Assembly (NCBI RefSeq): GCF_022376445.1
Contig: NW_025955322.1
Location: forward strand, 1-39,745
Length of the DNA stretch: 39,745 nucleotides
Source: Fomitopsis serialis
Taxonomy: Eukaryota; Basidiomycota; Agaricomycetes; Polyporales; Fomitopsidaceae
Direction: 5' to 3'
Part shown: piece after piece, positions 22,217 to 33,319 of the stretch
How the letters are laid out: each line of letters opens with the position of its first letter
Numbering within the stretch: position 1 is the first letter of the stretch
Notes under the pieces: generated by a model
What the model saw: only the letters and a program-made list of their open reading frames with translations
Told to the model about the DNA's origin: nothing
Databases searched by the model: none
Program-made: the position numbers and the translations under genes

Positions 22217-24727
22217 ATGCCTTTCAAGCGACCTGCTCCTGAACCGCATCCTCGCTCTGACTCTCAGTCACTGGAATCTTCCTCGTCGGCTCTCCAGCCA
22301 TCGAAGCATGCCCGTCTGGAGCCTTCAGAGAAGGCCATACCAGATGTCACGTTGTACATTGTTCAGGCTAAGCTGGATCCGTCCAGTCTATCGGAGCTCT
22401 TCCGGCTCGCGGAGAGACATGCACAACGCCTATGTTCAAACGCGACCGAGGCTGACGTGATAATCACAACCATTCGCATGAGGAGGCGTTTGGAACGACA
22501 CATACCATGGACTCTTGCTGTGAGTACAACCGCTGGTTTTTACCTACCTGTAGCTGAGCTGAAACTCCCTGCAGAAACAGAAGGCGATAGTAACGCCTCA
22601 ATGGCTCCGGGACTGTGTCAAGCAAAACAAAGTTCTCCCATGTGTCGATTATGCTGCAATCCAGGAGCTACGGACTGAGACCGAGAAAAATTGCCCAGAA
22701 TGCAATCTTGCACCGTGTCTTTGCGGCGACTCAGATTCAGAAGTAGAGACACCATCCAGTCCTGCCATCGTGAAGCACACAGGCTTACAAACACCACCGC
22801 AATCTCTACGCTTGTCGTCGCCTGCACCTCCGCTCGAGCTTCTCATACCCCGACGTCGCCCCTTCCTCCCTCCGCAGACCAGCCAGCGTCGTCGAAGCAC
22901 AGGACCACAAAGGCTGGGCTCGAGGAGACGCAAGAGTCAGACATGCACGCCAAGATTCCTGCTCGTCTCCTGCATCCGGACCCATCTATCCCGACGCCTC
23001 TGGACAAGCTCAATCATGCGTCTCGATACGCGTGCCAGCGTGCATCCCCCTTACATGCCCCAATCAAGAGCTCGTACGGGAGCTCGATATCGTGCATCGC
23101 TCTCGTGCTATGGAGGGCGAAGAACGCAACGCGTTGATTACCAGCGCGCAATCTCGGTGATCAAAGGTCAGGAAGACCACACTTGTTTTTCGGTGCTCGC
23201 TGACTTATCATCGATGTCGGTGCTGCAGCGTATCCGCATCGGATCACCTCCGTCTCGCAGGTGCAGAAGCTTCCTTTCATTGGCCAGAAGACTGGTACCA
23301 TGGTATGTCCTCTCTGGGTATCGGGTCTACTGGGAATCAACGCACGTCTGCGTAGGTAGAGGAATTCATCGACACGGGAAAGATCGAGGAAGCTCGTGTG
23401 TCTCTTCAGCCGCATTGCGCTGGCTTCGCCTCACCTATGCTTTATCGCAGAAACTATCCTCGCATCGGACCGCTTCAAAGCCCTCAGCCTCTTACCTCCG
23501 TCTATGGCATCGGGCCCAACACCGCTCGCCGCCTCTACAGTCTCGGCCTGCGCTCTATCAACGACCTCGAGATCTACTATGGCGTCGAGCGCGACGAGCC
23601 ACAAGCTACTGGCCCGTCGGAGCTGCAAGAGGTCGAGATGCAGAAGCGGCCTCATTATTGGCGCGGGCAGGACCAGGATAAGGGCAATCGCAAGCATGGT
23701 AAGCTAGGAGGGAGCTTCGGGGTGAGAAGGGTGAGGGCGATGAAGGTCTGGGAGATAGCTGGATCCGGATCGCGCTGGAACTGAGGGAGGACCTTGCCAT
23801 CAAGTACGTGCGACTCGGATACGTCGGCTGCTTGGTGGTTTGCTGAGGAATCTGGAACAGGATACCACGAGCTGAGGTGGAAGAGATGGAGCGCATCGTT
23901 ATGGCCGAGCTGGCCGAGCTAGAGCCAGGGTGCGTGAGCACGATCGTCGGGGGCTATCGGCGAGGGAAGCCGGAGAGCAATGACGTCGATATCGTCTTCA
24001 CGCACCCTGACGCAGGGGTTGTGAAGGGGCTTTGCAAGCGGTTTGTGCGTAGGCTCTACGAACGAGGTGAGTCGGCACCGGCTCGTGTAGCAGACCGGAG
24101 GTTTCTGACTGGGCGGCAGGTATGGTCAGCCATGTAATGCGTACGTCGCTCGCGAATAGCCTGTGCTAGTCTCATACTGAGTGACCCACAGACCTGTCTG
24201 GCTTCCACGGCCATAATCCTTTGCGAACCACCCATTGGGATTCGCTCGAGAAGGCGCTCACCGTCTTCACGTTACCAAACTCATCGCCGTTACACAACGG
24301 TATCCGGCGGCGTCTTGACTTGATCTTCGCACCGCCCGAGGTGTATTGGACTGCTGTTATCGGTTGGTAAGTCCTAGTCTCATAGCGACGTCATGTCGTG
24401 TGTCTGATGAACGACACCCTCAGGTCAGGGTCAATCATGTTCCAGCGGGACCTCAGACAATGGGCCAAAGACAAGCTGTGAGTGTGCAACATTCCGTCGC
24501 ACGAGCGACGCTGGCCTGATGTCATCCACGAAGTGCCATGAAGTTCGACAGCTCGGGAATGTAAGTGATACTCTTTGGTCATCGCTCTCGCCGTCTGCGC
24601 CTGCTCACTTTCGCACAGCACAAGACGGTACGACTCAAAGATGTTCTTCCCGAAGACAGAGAAGGAGGCCTTTGACCTCTTAGGACTCGAGTGGGTGGCG
24701 CCGGAATGGCGGAACGCAGATGCATAG
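22217..24727 (+). pseudogene. POL4: Family X DNA polymerase (Pol lambda/mu/Pol4 type) with frameshifts
   Basis: Gap-filling polymerase for double-strand-break end joining or base excision repair. About twelve exons are visible (22217-22519, 22581-23166, 23229-23302, 23356-23395, 23451-23698, 23746-23803, 23861-24066, 24120-24140, 24192-24366, 24424-24477, 24534-24560, 24619-24727). Domains in order: BRCT (VTPQWLRDCVKQNKV), 8-kDa lyase-type segment (CPNQELVRELDIVHRSRAME), helix-hairpin-helix (SVYGIGPNTARRLYSLG), palm with the catalytic Asp pair (GGYRRGKPESNDVDIVFTH), the third Asp (LDLIF) and the thumb end LLGLEWVAPEWRNADA. Single missing bases break conserved blocks near 23050 (after a C5 run), 23135 and 23490. 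A further frame change near 22850-22920 lies in the linker and may be an intron. Either this is a recent pseudogene or the assembly has local errors. The metal-binding residues are all present. Confidence 0.8.
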
Positions 24728-24949
24728 GGTTAACTGCGCCGCTGAACATCACCAAACGCATGTCGTCTGTCACAAAGCACAAATTCTTCTGTCGCCTGCT
24801 GTATCGCCTCCTCGAGATCCTAGTAGCCCAGATGTCGTCCTGTAGCAATCCTGGTGTTTGTTGTCTCCACCCCGCGAATCTCGGTGATCCGAAGCTCGAT
24901 TATCCAACCTGATTGTGTGATAGGTACATTGTGGTATATCAGGGGCCGT

Positions 24950-27108
24950 TCAGTTCGCAAACGCTTGAAGTCCGGTCATTGCCTTGCCGAGGATCAGCGT
25001 ATGAATGTCCTGCGAAACATCAGTCATCAGTGCGCGATCCTTCATCGTACGACGACTGCTCCGACTCACGTATGTTCCTGACGTGCGTGTACGGGTCAAT
25101 CCGACATTCAGCTTCACCACAGGAGGAAGAGAGAGGACGCGCACCTTCGTACGTGTTCACGACCTGCAGGTTCGCTACATGTCGGGCGACGTGGTACCTA
25201 CAAACGTCGTTCGTTAGCTTGCGTGAGACCGCGGACCGGAGAGGGGGACTGACTCGTCGGAGCACGCATTCCCGCCCAGGATGTCGAGGACCCTCCTCGA
25301 GTGCTCCAGCGCCTTCCCGCAGTTGTTGCGCTTCACGAGACTGATCATCTCCGGCGCAACCTTGCCCTCGTCCTTCAGCCGGCCCACCTATCACAACACA
25401 ACTACCCCGTCAGCAATCGCGCGAGACATCCGCGGCGGGACGAACGGGGACGCGACGCGCACCTGCAGAGTGGCGTGGAGTCCGAGGACGGCCTCCGTCT
25501 GCGCGTCGACAAGCTTCTTCTGCACGAGCTGGAAGGACGCGAGCGGGCGCTTGAACTGGTGCCGCTCGAGCGCGTACGCACGGGTGCGGTCGATGCAGTC
25601 TTCGAGCGCGCCCATGGCGCCCCACGAGATGCCGTACCTACCCAAGGCAACACGTCAGTGAGCTGCAGCTGGTCAGATGAGAGGTGGTAAGGGACATGCG
25701 CACCGGGCGCTGTTCAGACACCCGAAGGGCCCGCCGAGGCCCTTGGCTTTGGGGAGCAGCGCGTCGTGCCCGACCTTGACGCTGTCCATGAAGATGGAGC
25801 CGGTGATGGAGCAGCGCAGCGCGAGCTTGTGCTTGATCGCGGGCGCCGAGAGGCCCTTCGTGCCCTACGCCGTCTATCAGCGCTGTATCAGTGGCGGGGC
25901 GTGCGGGGTCCGACGCACCTTCTCGAGCAGGAACCCGCGCACTTTGTCGTCCCACTTGCAGCGTGCCCAGATGACGAATAAGTCGCTGGTCGGATCGTGA
26001 GGTTAGAAAAGGTCTGGGACGCTGGATAGAAGCGGACTGACGCGACGGGTGCGTTCGTGATCCATGTCTTGGCGCCGTTGATGACGAACCCGCCGTCGAC
26101 CTCTTCGGCGACGGTCTCCATGCCAGCGGGATCAGAGCCGTGATTCGGTTCAGTGAGGCCCTAAGAGAGAATGGTGGTCATGATCTCAGCGAGCCGAAGA
26201 ACGAGAAATAGGGGCATACGAAGCATCCGACGATTTCGGCCTTCGCTGTTGTCGTCGCCGGTTATTCATGCTGAGGCGGAGCGGACAGCAAAGTAACGGT
26301 ACGCACCAAGACGTGGCAGATACTTTTCTTTCTGCGCTTCGCTGCCATACTCGTTGATCGGGTGCATCACCAGCGACGACTGGACAGACATGGTCGACCG
26401 GTAGCCGGAATCCACACTGCGTAAGGCAAGGCAGATCAACAACAATGCTAGGATGGTGGTAGCCCAGAGCACCTACCGTTCGACTTCGCGCGCGATGAGG
26501 CCATATGCTACGCTACTCACACCGGCGCAGCCATACCCTTGGATCGTCGGACCGAGGAACCCAAGCGCGCCCATGGCTGGTAGGACGTCATGATTGAACT
26601 CTATCGAGAGGCGCTATTAAGTCGTGCGAGCTAGAATACTTGAATGATATGCCTACCTTCTGTACGTAGTGCGTGGAGGACCTTCGGCATAAGGTTCTCC
26701 TACTGGGCGGTTCGTCACTAGAGCGATGAAAAGGGGAAGGCTAGGAACGTGCCTGACAGAAGGCTCGTGCGGTATCCCTAGCTCAAAGATTCGAATCCTA
26801 GACTGAATGAAGGAAAGCTGAGACATACCGGACAGCGATTTCTTCCTCCGTCAATAGGCTCTCCAAATTCAGGGGGTCCTGTGTTTCATGTGAGAGCCTG
26901 CGCCGCTGGAGAAGCAGCCCTCAACATACCTCCTGGTCGTACTTCGCAAATGCTTAACGCATGTAGACACCTCAATCAGCTGGGCACGGTAACTCTGAGC
27001 ATTACAGGACATACTCGACTGCAAGCGTGTTGAGCCTGATACACTAGACTTCAGTCTGTGCAATCCAGCAGGCTGCCGACGAAGAAATACGCGCGGTAGA
27101 GAAAGCAT
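24950..27108 (-). CDS. GCDH: Glutaryl-CoA dehydrogenase, mitochondrial
   Basis: This FAD enzyme oxidatively decarboxylates glutaryl-CoA to crotonyl-CoA in lysine/tryptophan breakdown. Sixteen minus-strand exons close in phase to 413 residues: 27108-27045, 26952-26930, 26878-26829, 26777-26753, 26699-26657, 26600-26477, 26416-26307, 26245-26220, 26160-26042, 25985-25919, 25864-25704, 25637-25463, 25387-25254, 25197-25145, 25077-25070 and 25009-24950. The start [19 protein letters not shown] is a mitochondrial presequence. Diagnostic blocks are [96 protein letters not shown] and the catalytic Glu391 in [20 protein letters not shown]. One exon is 8 nt. The intron after the 25-nt exon starts with GC instead of GT. 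The gene is convergent with the polymerase gene. Confidence 0.94.
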
Positions 27109-28389
27109 GTTGAATCGCAAGCAGACAATCCTCAGTAATGCAGGGCGACGAGAATGAGGGAGGTAATGGCCGGTGTTCGACAACTGTGGTTAAATAGGTC
27201 GGAAGATCCCCGCCACAGACCCGCATGTGTGGGGTAGACGCGCGATCGGGATCAGGATCTAATTCAATGTTAAACGCGCACTTTCAGACCGACAACCCGA
27301 CGACAGCCGACGGTGACCCAACCGCGAGTCCGCAGTCGTATGGGCTCGTATACACCGCAGAAATCTCTTGCTCTCGAAATCCCAAGCTACCCCGAATATT
27401 TGCGGTCCTCAATTCCTGCGTTATGCTTGCTCTCCTGCCAGACCACATTGCGGATCCTCAAGCAAGGGAAGGGCTATGAATATTGAAGCATTCCCCGCGG
27501 AGCCATCCCGGCCCATCCACATTGATCTCCGTCACTGTCGGCGGCAGTTCGACGTAATTATGTGTATGCAGTGAGTCACAAGATTCCATGTGTAAATTAC
27601 GGCACGAGAAGCTCTCCATTTCGTGCAGGAAGACAATCACTGGAGTACGGAATCCTCAAGAAGTCAATTTCGATTTGACATATGATAAACGGATTCGCAG
27701 CCAGCGACAGGTGCTCAGTGTTGCGTCGAACGTTGAACACACGACCGACGCGGGACTCACGCTGCGGCGTCGAAGCTATGGCTCGTGCGATCGTAGAAGC
27801 GAAATGATCCGAAAGATCAGTCCTCCTTTTCTTGACTCCCACTCCAGGTTCTCAGTGCTACTTCGTTTGTCCACCGTCGTACGGGCTTTCGCGGTCATCC
27901 TTCACCAAAATAACACTTCGCGAGGGGGCCCAACACCCCATCCGTTTGGCCATTCGCTTGCCAGTGAACTCGACATCAACCTCCCATCCTCACGTACGCC
28001 GCCACATCTCTATGCCTAGCGCAATCACCAGCTGCGTAGCTGACGTAGACGTCGAGCGTCTCGAATGGAGCTTCGTGGGTCGCACGACAGATCACTCTCA
28101 GAGCTCATCGAGTCCTCATATAGGTTCCTCACATGCGCAGCCTTCGCCATTGTTGTGCATCATCGAGACCGCGCTTTCTATGTGGAAGATTCTCTCCTTG
28201 AACGCTGCTGTCGACTCTTCAGGAATTGGGCAGTCGACGTCGAGAGCAGCTATGTGTTCCGACAGCAAATGCTACTGCTGATGCGTCGGTGATAGATGAC
28301 TGTCCGCCTTGAACATCTACGCATTGACAGATACCTACTAGGACAACACTATACACCCGTAGAGGATGAATTGAAAAAACCCTTTCGTG
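27109..28389. other. Intergenic stretch, no confident gene
   Basis: Short frames occur on both strands and none matches a family I know. The longest plus-strand segments (about 27832-28290) have no domain motif. The upstream region of the glutaryl-CoA dehydrogenase gene must lie at the left end. Confidence 0.4.
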
Positions 28390-28397
28390 TATATAAG
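28390..28397 (+). promoter_or_regulatory. TATA box of the small secreted peptide gene
   Basis: TATATAAG lies 76 bp upstream of the ATG at 28466. It is identical to the TATA box of the secreted protein gene at 4377. Confidence 0.55.
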
Positions 28398-28465
28398 TTG
28401 GGATATTGCAGACGGGAGTCTCACCCGTCTCATCCCTCCTGACCTCCGTCACGCATCGCGACGAG

Positions 28466-28764
28466 ATGCAGTTCATCCGGCTGGTTGCTGTACTGGCCGC
28501 TCTCATCCCACTCATGGCTACCGCGGCCAGTGCACGCCCGTACGGTATGGCAGGTAAGCCCTAGGCTTCGCCTTCATTGACCAGAGCTCACTATATGCCC
28601 GATCAGAGGTGTTACGGAGGGTACCCAGTACGTTGCCCCCTACAGGAAGTGCGCCTTGTGCTGATGATCCCGATTTCCGACGACGCTCAGAGGCCTACAC
28701 GTTTGGCGATATAATCAATATGCCGGCGCCATTCACATCCCATCGCAGCTGCAGTGGATGTTGA
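28466..28764 (+). CDS. Tentative small secreted peptide, 81 residues
   Basis: Two exons (28466-28553 and 28607-28764) with a 53-bp GT-AG intron close in phase. Residues 1 to about 24 form a strong signal peptide (MQFIRLVAVLAALIPLMATA) ending in an Ala-Ser-Ala-type cleavage site. The mature part is about 57 residues, rich in Arg, Pro and Ser, with three cysteines (in SAPCADD, HRSCSGC). I recognise no family. A well-placed TATA box supports transcription. The 3' exon boundary is uncertain, since further splicing beyond 28700 is possible. It could be an effector-like small secreted protein or a degraded gene. Confidence 0.5.
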
Positions 28765-29558
28765 TATCCACATGCTCTATACCCGTAAGCGTTGTCAGCA
28801 TATTCTCAGATTATGACGCGGTTCCTGATACCAGTTCGATTCTCGTCTAGCATCTCGTCTCAGTACGAACTTGATTCGAGGTCTGCAGATTCAATATCCA
28901 ATCCTTTCCACTATCATTGTTAGATTGCATCTCAAATATCACTACACTGTCTGCCTGAGTACCCCTTATTCTGTACAGTTAATTTATTAACCAAGAAGGA
29001 ACTTCCCTTATGAGATTCGTCTCACTCCCGAGGCTGTCAGGCCTCACGTTTACGGTCCATGCGTATTTGTTGAGATCCTGAGACTTTACCACCATCAGTA
29101 AAATATTCCCACTTCGAGGTGGCAGCGTTCTGGTCCCTTTACGCACTGCGCCATGCTTCAGCCTGACTTCACTGGAGAAGTGAAGACATTCGGTGTAAAT
29201 TCAGAAGCGCTCGTAGGATCACTATCTAGTGGCAGCCACCACGTGTAATTTGTAGACAGCCGCTTGAACTCGGCTTGACAATGAACGCTTTCGACACGAC
29301 TGTTCTTCGTGAGTACTTGAGTATTCGCACCTCCTAGATGTTGCCAGAGTCGTATCCACTGAAGACGCATATGCTTTATATTCCTGACGCGTATGTAACG
29401 TCGGCCTCGTTGCCACACTCATGATCGCATCTGAGTCATAGCCTGAGTACGCCCCGAGCCGTTTCGCGACCGCGTCCGAGTCTCCTCGTCTGCGTTCATG
29501 GTACCCTCGATCAGATACAAAAGCCACGTTCTGACTTCTTGAATATGCAGAGAGGGCC
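28765..29558. other. Intergenic stretch, no gene seen
   Basis: The region is AT-richer than its surroundings, with stop codons in all frames. No repeats or family-like frames were noticed. Confidence 0.5.
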
Positions 29559-30948
29559 ATGCCGGACAGCTCGTCCACACGCCCAAGGGTAGCTCTGAAA
29601 CCCACCTCCAACAAGTTCCGTCGCCTTGGCCGATGGACTATGGCCTCACCATATGCGGATTCACTCGCCGCCTCTTGGTGTGGCGCCAGCATTTCCTTCT
29701 GCTTCTCTGGGAGCTACCTCAGCATACGGACAGGCTCGCGTACAGAGCGCAAGGACTCGTTTAATGGCGGAACTCCGATGATAGCTTGTTCAGTCAGCGC
29801 ACGTTCGGAAGGTGGTGGCGATTCGAGCACAAACGAGAATCAGGTGAAGACGTACGATTGCGGGCCATCACAGGAGGTTGTTCTGGTAGACGAAGACACT
29901 CCGACAGCGCGACCCGTCCCTGTCAAGATTACCCTCACTCTGGTGGATTGGGCATCCGTGTTCGAACTGGAGAGTGTCGTCGTGGATAATGTAGGCGGTC
30001 TCCAACTACTATGAGTAATGTGCTGCTTACACTTGCCATAAGGAAGACAGCGTCCAGGCTTTTCCCGATGACCCTCGCTCAGTCAGAGTACTCGCCATCG
30101 GGGACTCGATCACGGCAGGCTACTCAGATGGCTCACAGCCAATTCCTCTGGGCTGTCTCAGCGCGTACCCACACATCGCGAAGGCACAGCTCCACGCGAG
30201 AACGGGTATTGAGCTCGAGCTCGAACTCGTAGCCTTCCCCGGTGTGACGCTCGTAGCGCCTACGCCAGAGGAAGCGGACGAGGGCGCCGGGCAGGGTATG
30301 ATAGACCGGTTCTTTCATGTGCGTAGCTTGTTGGATGCACGCGGATCCCGTTGTATTGATTGACTGTCGCTATATGAAAGGCGTCCCAATGGTCGGACGG
30401 GCCTGCAGCACTAGACGAACAGCCCTCAATCATAGTGATCGCCCTAGGTGCGCATCACGCCTATGAGGCCTCGCGCTGGGTGTCGAGGCTGAATTAGTTC
30501 TATCTCAGGTACGAACGATGACGCGCAAGACGTGTCCCCCATCAATTCGCCTCAACCATGCATGCTTTCGTCGGCCGTCTGTTGCAGGTGTATCGCGCAT
30601 CGGCCAAGCAAATATGTGTCCTCGTAAGGTTCCCTTCATTGCTACGCTCCGTGGTTCGCTCATGACCCTCTTTAGCATCCCTTCCCCGATTTTACTGCAG
30701 ACTCGGATCCTGAAACGACAGAAAGCGCCGAACAGGTCTCTGTCACACGAGACCTGTCGTCAGCTTTGGCTTCGTTGAGGTCCAATGCCGGGCAAGGTGT
30801 CGAATTCCACGAATGGGACATCGGAGGCGACCTCAGGAGGGAGCACACCATGGACGGACTACATCCGACAATTTACGGGCATCATATGCTTGGAGATACA
30901 CTCGCTAAGCAATTGACAACGCTCGTCAGCTCTATAGCGGTGTCATAG
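29559..30948 (+). pseudogene. SGNH-fold (GDSL-like) esterase with one frameshift
   Basis: Five exons: 29559-29990, 30043-30318, 30381-30447, 30509-30623 and 30676-30948 (about 388 codons). The N-terminal part has the beta-type domain common in fungal SGNH esterases (SWCGASISFCFSGSYLSIRTG, FNGGTPMIACSV). The catalytic domain has block I LAIGDSITAGYSDGS (nucleophile Ser), block III IIVIALGTNDDAQD and block V MDGLHPTIYGHHML (Asp/His). It probably removes acyl or acetyl groups from carbohydrates or lipids; no signal peptide is evident. Exon 4 (30509-30623) is one base short of the frame needed to link GTNDD to FASTMHAFVGRLLQVYRA. The break is at a run of five C near 30531-30536. All five exons and all catalytic blocks are otherwise good, so this is either a very recent null or a base-calling error at a homopolymer. 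Confidence 0.78.
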
Positions 30949-31222
30949 GTTCAGTGTCGACTGTACCCAACGTTTCTGTTACTCGCAAGCATGAGATTGG
31001 CGTGCATACCCGTGGGTGCAGTAACAACATATCAAAGATCTGTTCATTACCCTCCGCCGCCGCGTCGCCGAAAATGGTGGCGATTTGGTATACTGCATGG
31101 CGTGAGGGTGCACGAAGGGCATCAATTGTAGGTAAGTACCGTCAACTCATCATGAAATGGTAACATGGACTAGTACGAACTTGTGTTGTAGTACCGTGGT
31201 AAGCTTCGCTATGTCCCAACAC
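30949..31222. other. Convergent intergenic region
   Basis: These 274 bp separate the 3' ends of the esterase gene (plus) and the coiled-coil gene (minus). Nothing recognisable is seen. Confidence 0.5.
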
Positions 31223-33319
31223 CTATCTAGATATCTTCGCTTCCTTCTTGGGCGGTTCCTCGTCTGAACCACATACTGCTAGAGGACATTCACGCCGTTT
31301 GAGAGATGACGGTGGCATGTTGTCGGTTCGGCCGTCTGGCGAGGCGTCGTTGGAAGGCGATTTGCTCGGATGCAGCTTGTCGTTAAGGCGACGGTTGAAT
31401 CCGATACACTGGAGACCAATAACTTTCGCTTTCAAGATGCCCCATTGATACATTCCAGGTACGCCTTCGGTCAACGCATTAGACGCGTGCGCCCTCTCTG
31501 TTGTACGCTTCGCCAGCGCCGCTTTCAAATCAAGCTGGGCCACTGAATTCTTAAGTCGCTGCAAACATCATGAGAGTGTGACAAGTTATTGAGTGTGTAT
31601 CAATGCCGAGGGCTGCCTTGCTCACCTGGAAGAGTTTGATATCAATGGCTTCCAGCTGGATATTATCCAAACCGAGCTCCACCCTTTGGTATGTGCCGAC
31701 GTAATAGAGCTTTCCATGAGAGGTATGGAAGATTTCACGTGTCTCCTTTGACTTGATACATCTGGTGTACCTCCACCACTTTGTGCTGTGGACGCTCGAA
31801 ACGTAGTCATACATAGGGACAACGTACATCGCATGATTTGAGTTGGGGAGCCACAACAAGTTGTCACTGAGCGTCATTTCGAAGCCCGTGAGCACGCCTC
31901 TCCGTCGTAGGCCAGACAAGATTTCAGATACGTGCTGAGAGGCCTGCGTGCATATGATCGTCTGATGCATACAATGTCCAGTAAGGATTTCAAACTGACC
32001 GGTATCTCAACAGGCGTAAGGGCCGCGAGATCAATTGCTACAGCGGGAGCAGGTAGTGCACGCAAATCATCCACGAAGCCCCGCAACTATGCGTAGGCAG
32101 TATGTCAGCCATCATCATTTACAATCAGAGCGTCCGATGCAATACCTTCACTGCCGAGCTATGAAGGTCAAGCTGGTCGGATGTACTAGCTGTGATCGAG
32201 TTGAGCGCGGTCCGCAGACTCGATATCTCCTGAAATATGATTAGTGTGAGAAGACGATGCGTTCGACAGAAGATGACCTTCTTCACAGCATCCAGCTCGG
32301 ATTTCACGTAGTTGGACTGCCGTCGACATTCGGTCTCAGCTGCAATAGCTTCGGCACGCTCTGCAACTGCACGACTGCAGATCTTCTCCTTGTTCACGAC
32401 CTCCTCTCGTAATCTCGTATTCTGTATACAGTAGATAAGCATGAACTGACTAGCACACCGGTGGGTTGCTACTCTACCTCTTTCTCCATGTCCTTGGTGG
32501 TTGCCTCCAATCTTGTGATCTTTGTGAGTTGTGTGGCGCTTTCCTGGCTACATTTCTTCTTGAGCTCTTCGTTTGCGGAGTTGCACTGTGCAAGTTTATC
32601 GACAAGAGTCTTGACCTGTGCACCAACAATTAGACCAAATACCAAGCCGCACGTGTGACGTTAGCACCTTTGCTTCCGTCTCGGAGGTGACACGTTCCTC
32701 ATGATACCCTTAGCATTCCCAACAAGCGACAGATAGACCGCAAAACTTACTGCTTCTTCGCGGCGCGCTCGTTCCCTCGCGAGCAGATCTGATACTCGCT
32801 GAAGCTACAATAGAGAATGACACTGAGCAGCACAGGAATAAATGGTAGAGGAAACCTACATCTTGTCGAAGCAATGCCGTGGAATGTGCCTGTCAATGTA
32901 TTATTAAGCTGCATGCGCTGAACGATGTAGAGCGTGGGACGCTAGTGTGGGACGTACAACCTCGTCTTTGTTCGATAGCGCCTCAATCGAAGCGGCGGCA
33001 TTCGTCCGTAGTTCATTGAGTTCCTGTGCATATGGTATCAATGCAGTTAGAACTATCAGCGCTCAGAGTCTGTAGAAAGTAACACACAACGTTGGAAGCC
33101 TCGAGCTTCTTCTCGGCTTGTGTCAACGCCACTCCCAGCGCGTCCCTTTCCTGATCGGAGCATCGTCTCTAAGTCGATACCGCGGCGTCAAGGCAATCGA
33201 GCCTGACTCACTTTCTCCGATGCACTCAACTGCGACTCTACATTCAAGAGTTTTTGTTCCAGGAACTCGTAGAACTCCGTCTGTAGCCTGGGTCTCAGTG
33301 CGGCTGGGCTGAAGGACAT
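31223..33319 (-). CDS. Coiled-coil protein with C-terminal DUF6697-like domain, intact
   Basis: Twelve minus-strand exons (33319-33212, 33150-33091, 33023-32961, 32889-32860, 32804-32751, 32697-32668, 32615-32478, 32421-32278, 32229-32146, 32086-32000, 31943-31626, 31549-31223) give 480 residues. Every exon is a multiple of three and every intron is phase 0. Residues about 1-245 form a long heptad-rich coiled coil (LEQKLLNVESQLSASEK, ERDALGVALTQAEKKLEASN, LQRVSDLLARERARREEA). The C-terminal globular part has MTLSDNLLWLPNSNHAMYVV, REIFHTSHGKLYYVGTYQRV and WGILKAKVIGLQCIGFNRRL, a pattern I associate with the agaricomycete DUF6697 family. No biochemical function is known to me. The tail is Lys/Pro/Ser-rich and may carry a nuclear signal. 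A paralogue lies at 37426-39512. Confidence 0.82.

Noticed and set aside
22770..23681. 303-codon plus-strand frame as an independent gene
   Set aside because: It begins at GTG and crosses several Pol X exons and introns in a mixture of right and wrong frames. The conserved polymerase blocks define the real frame.
23640..23760. A further frameshift in Pol X after the helix-hairpin-helix
   Set aside because: A 47-bp GTAAGC...AAG intron (23699-23745) accounts for the change of frame, so it is not counted as a lesion.
26657..26720. Apparent stop codon before [12 protein letters not shown] in glutaryl-CoA dehydrogenase
   Set aside because: The stop lies in an intron. A 25-nt exon upstream and a GC-AG intron restore the expected [14 protein letters not shown] sequence.
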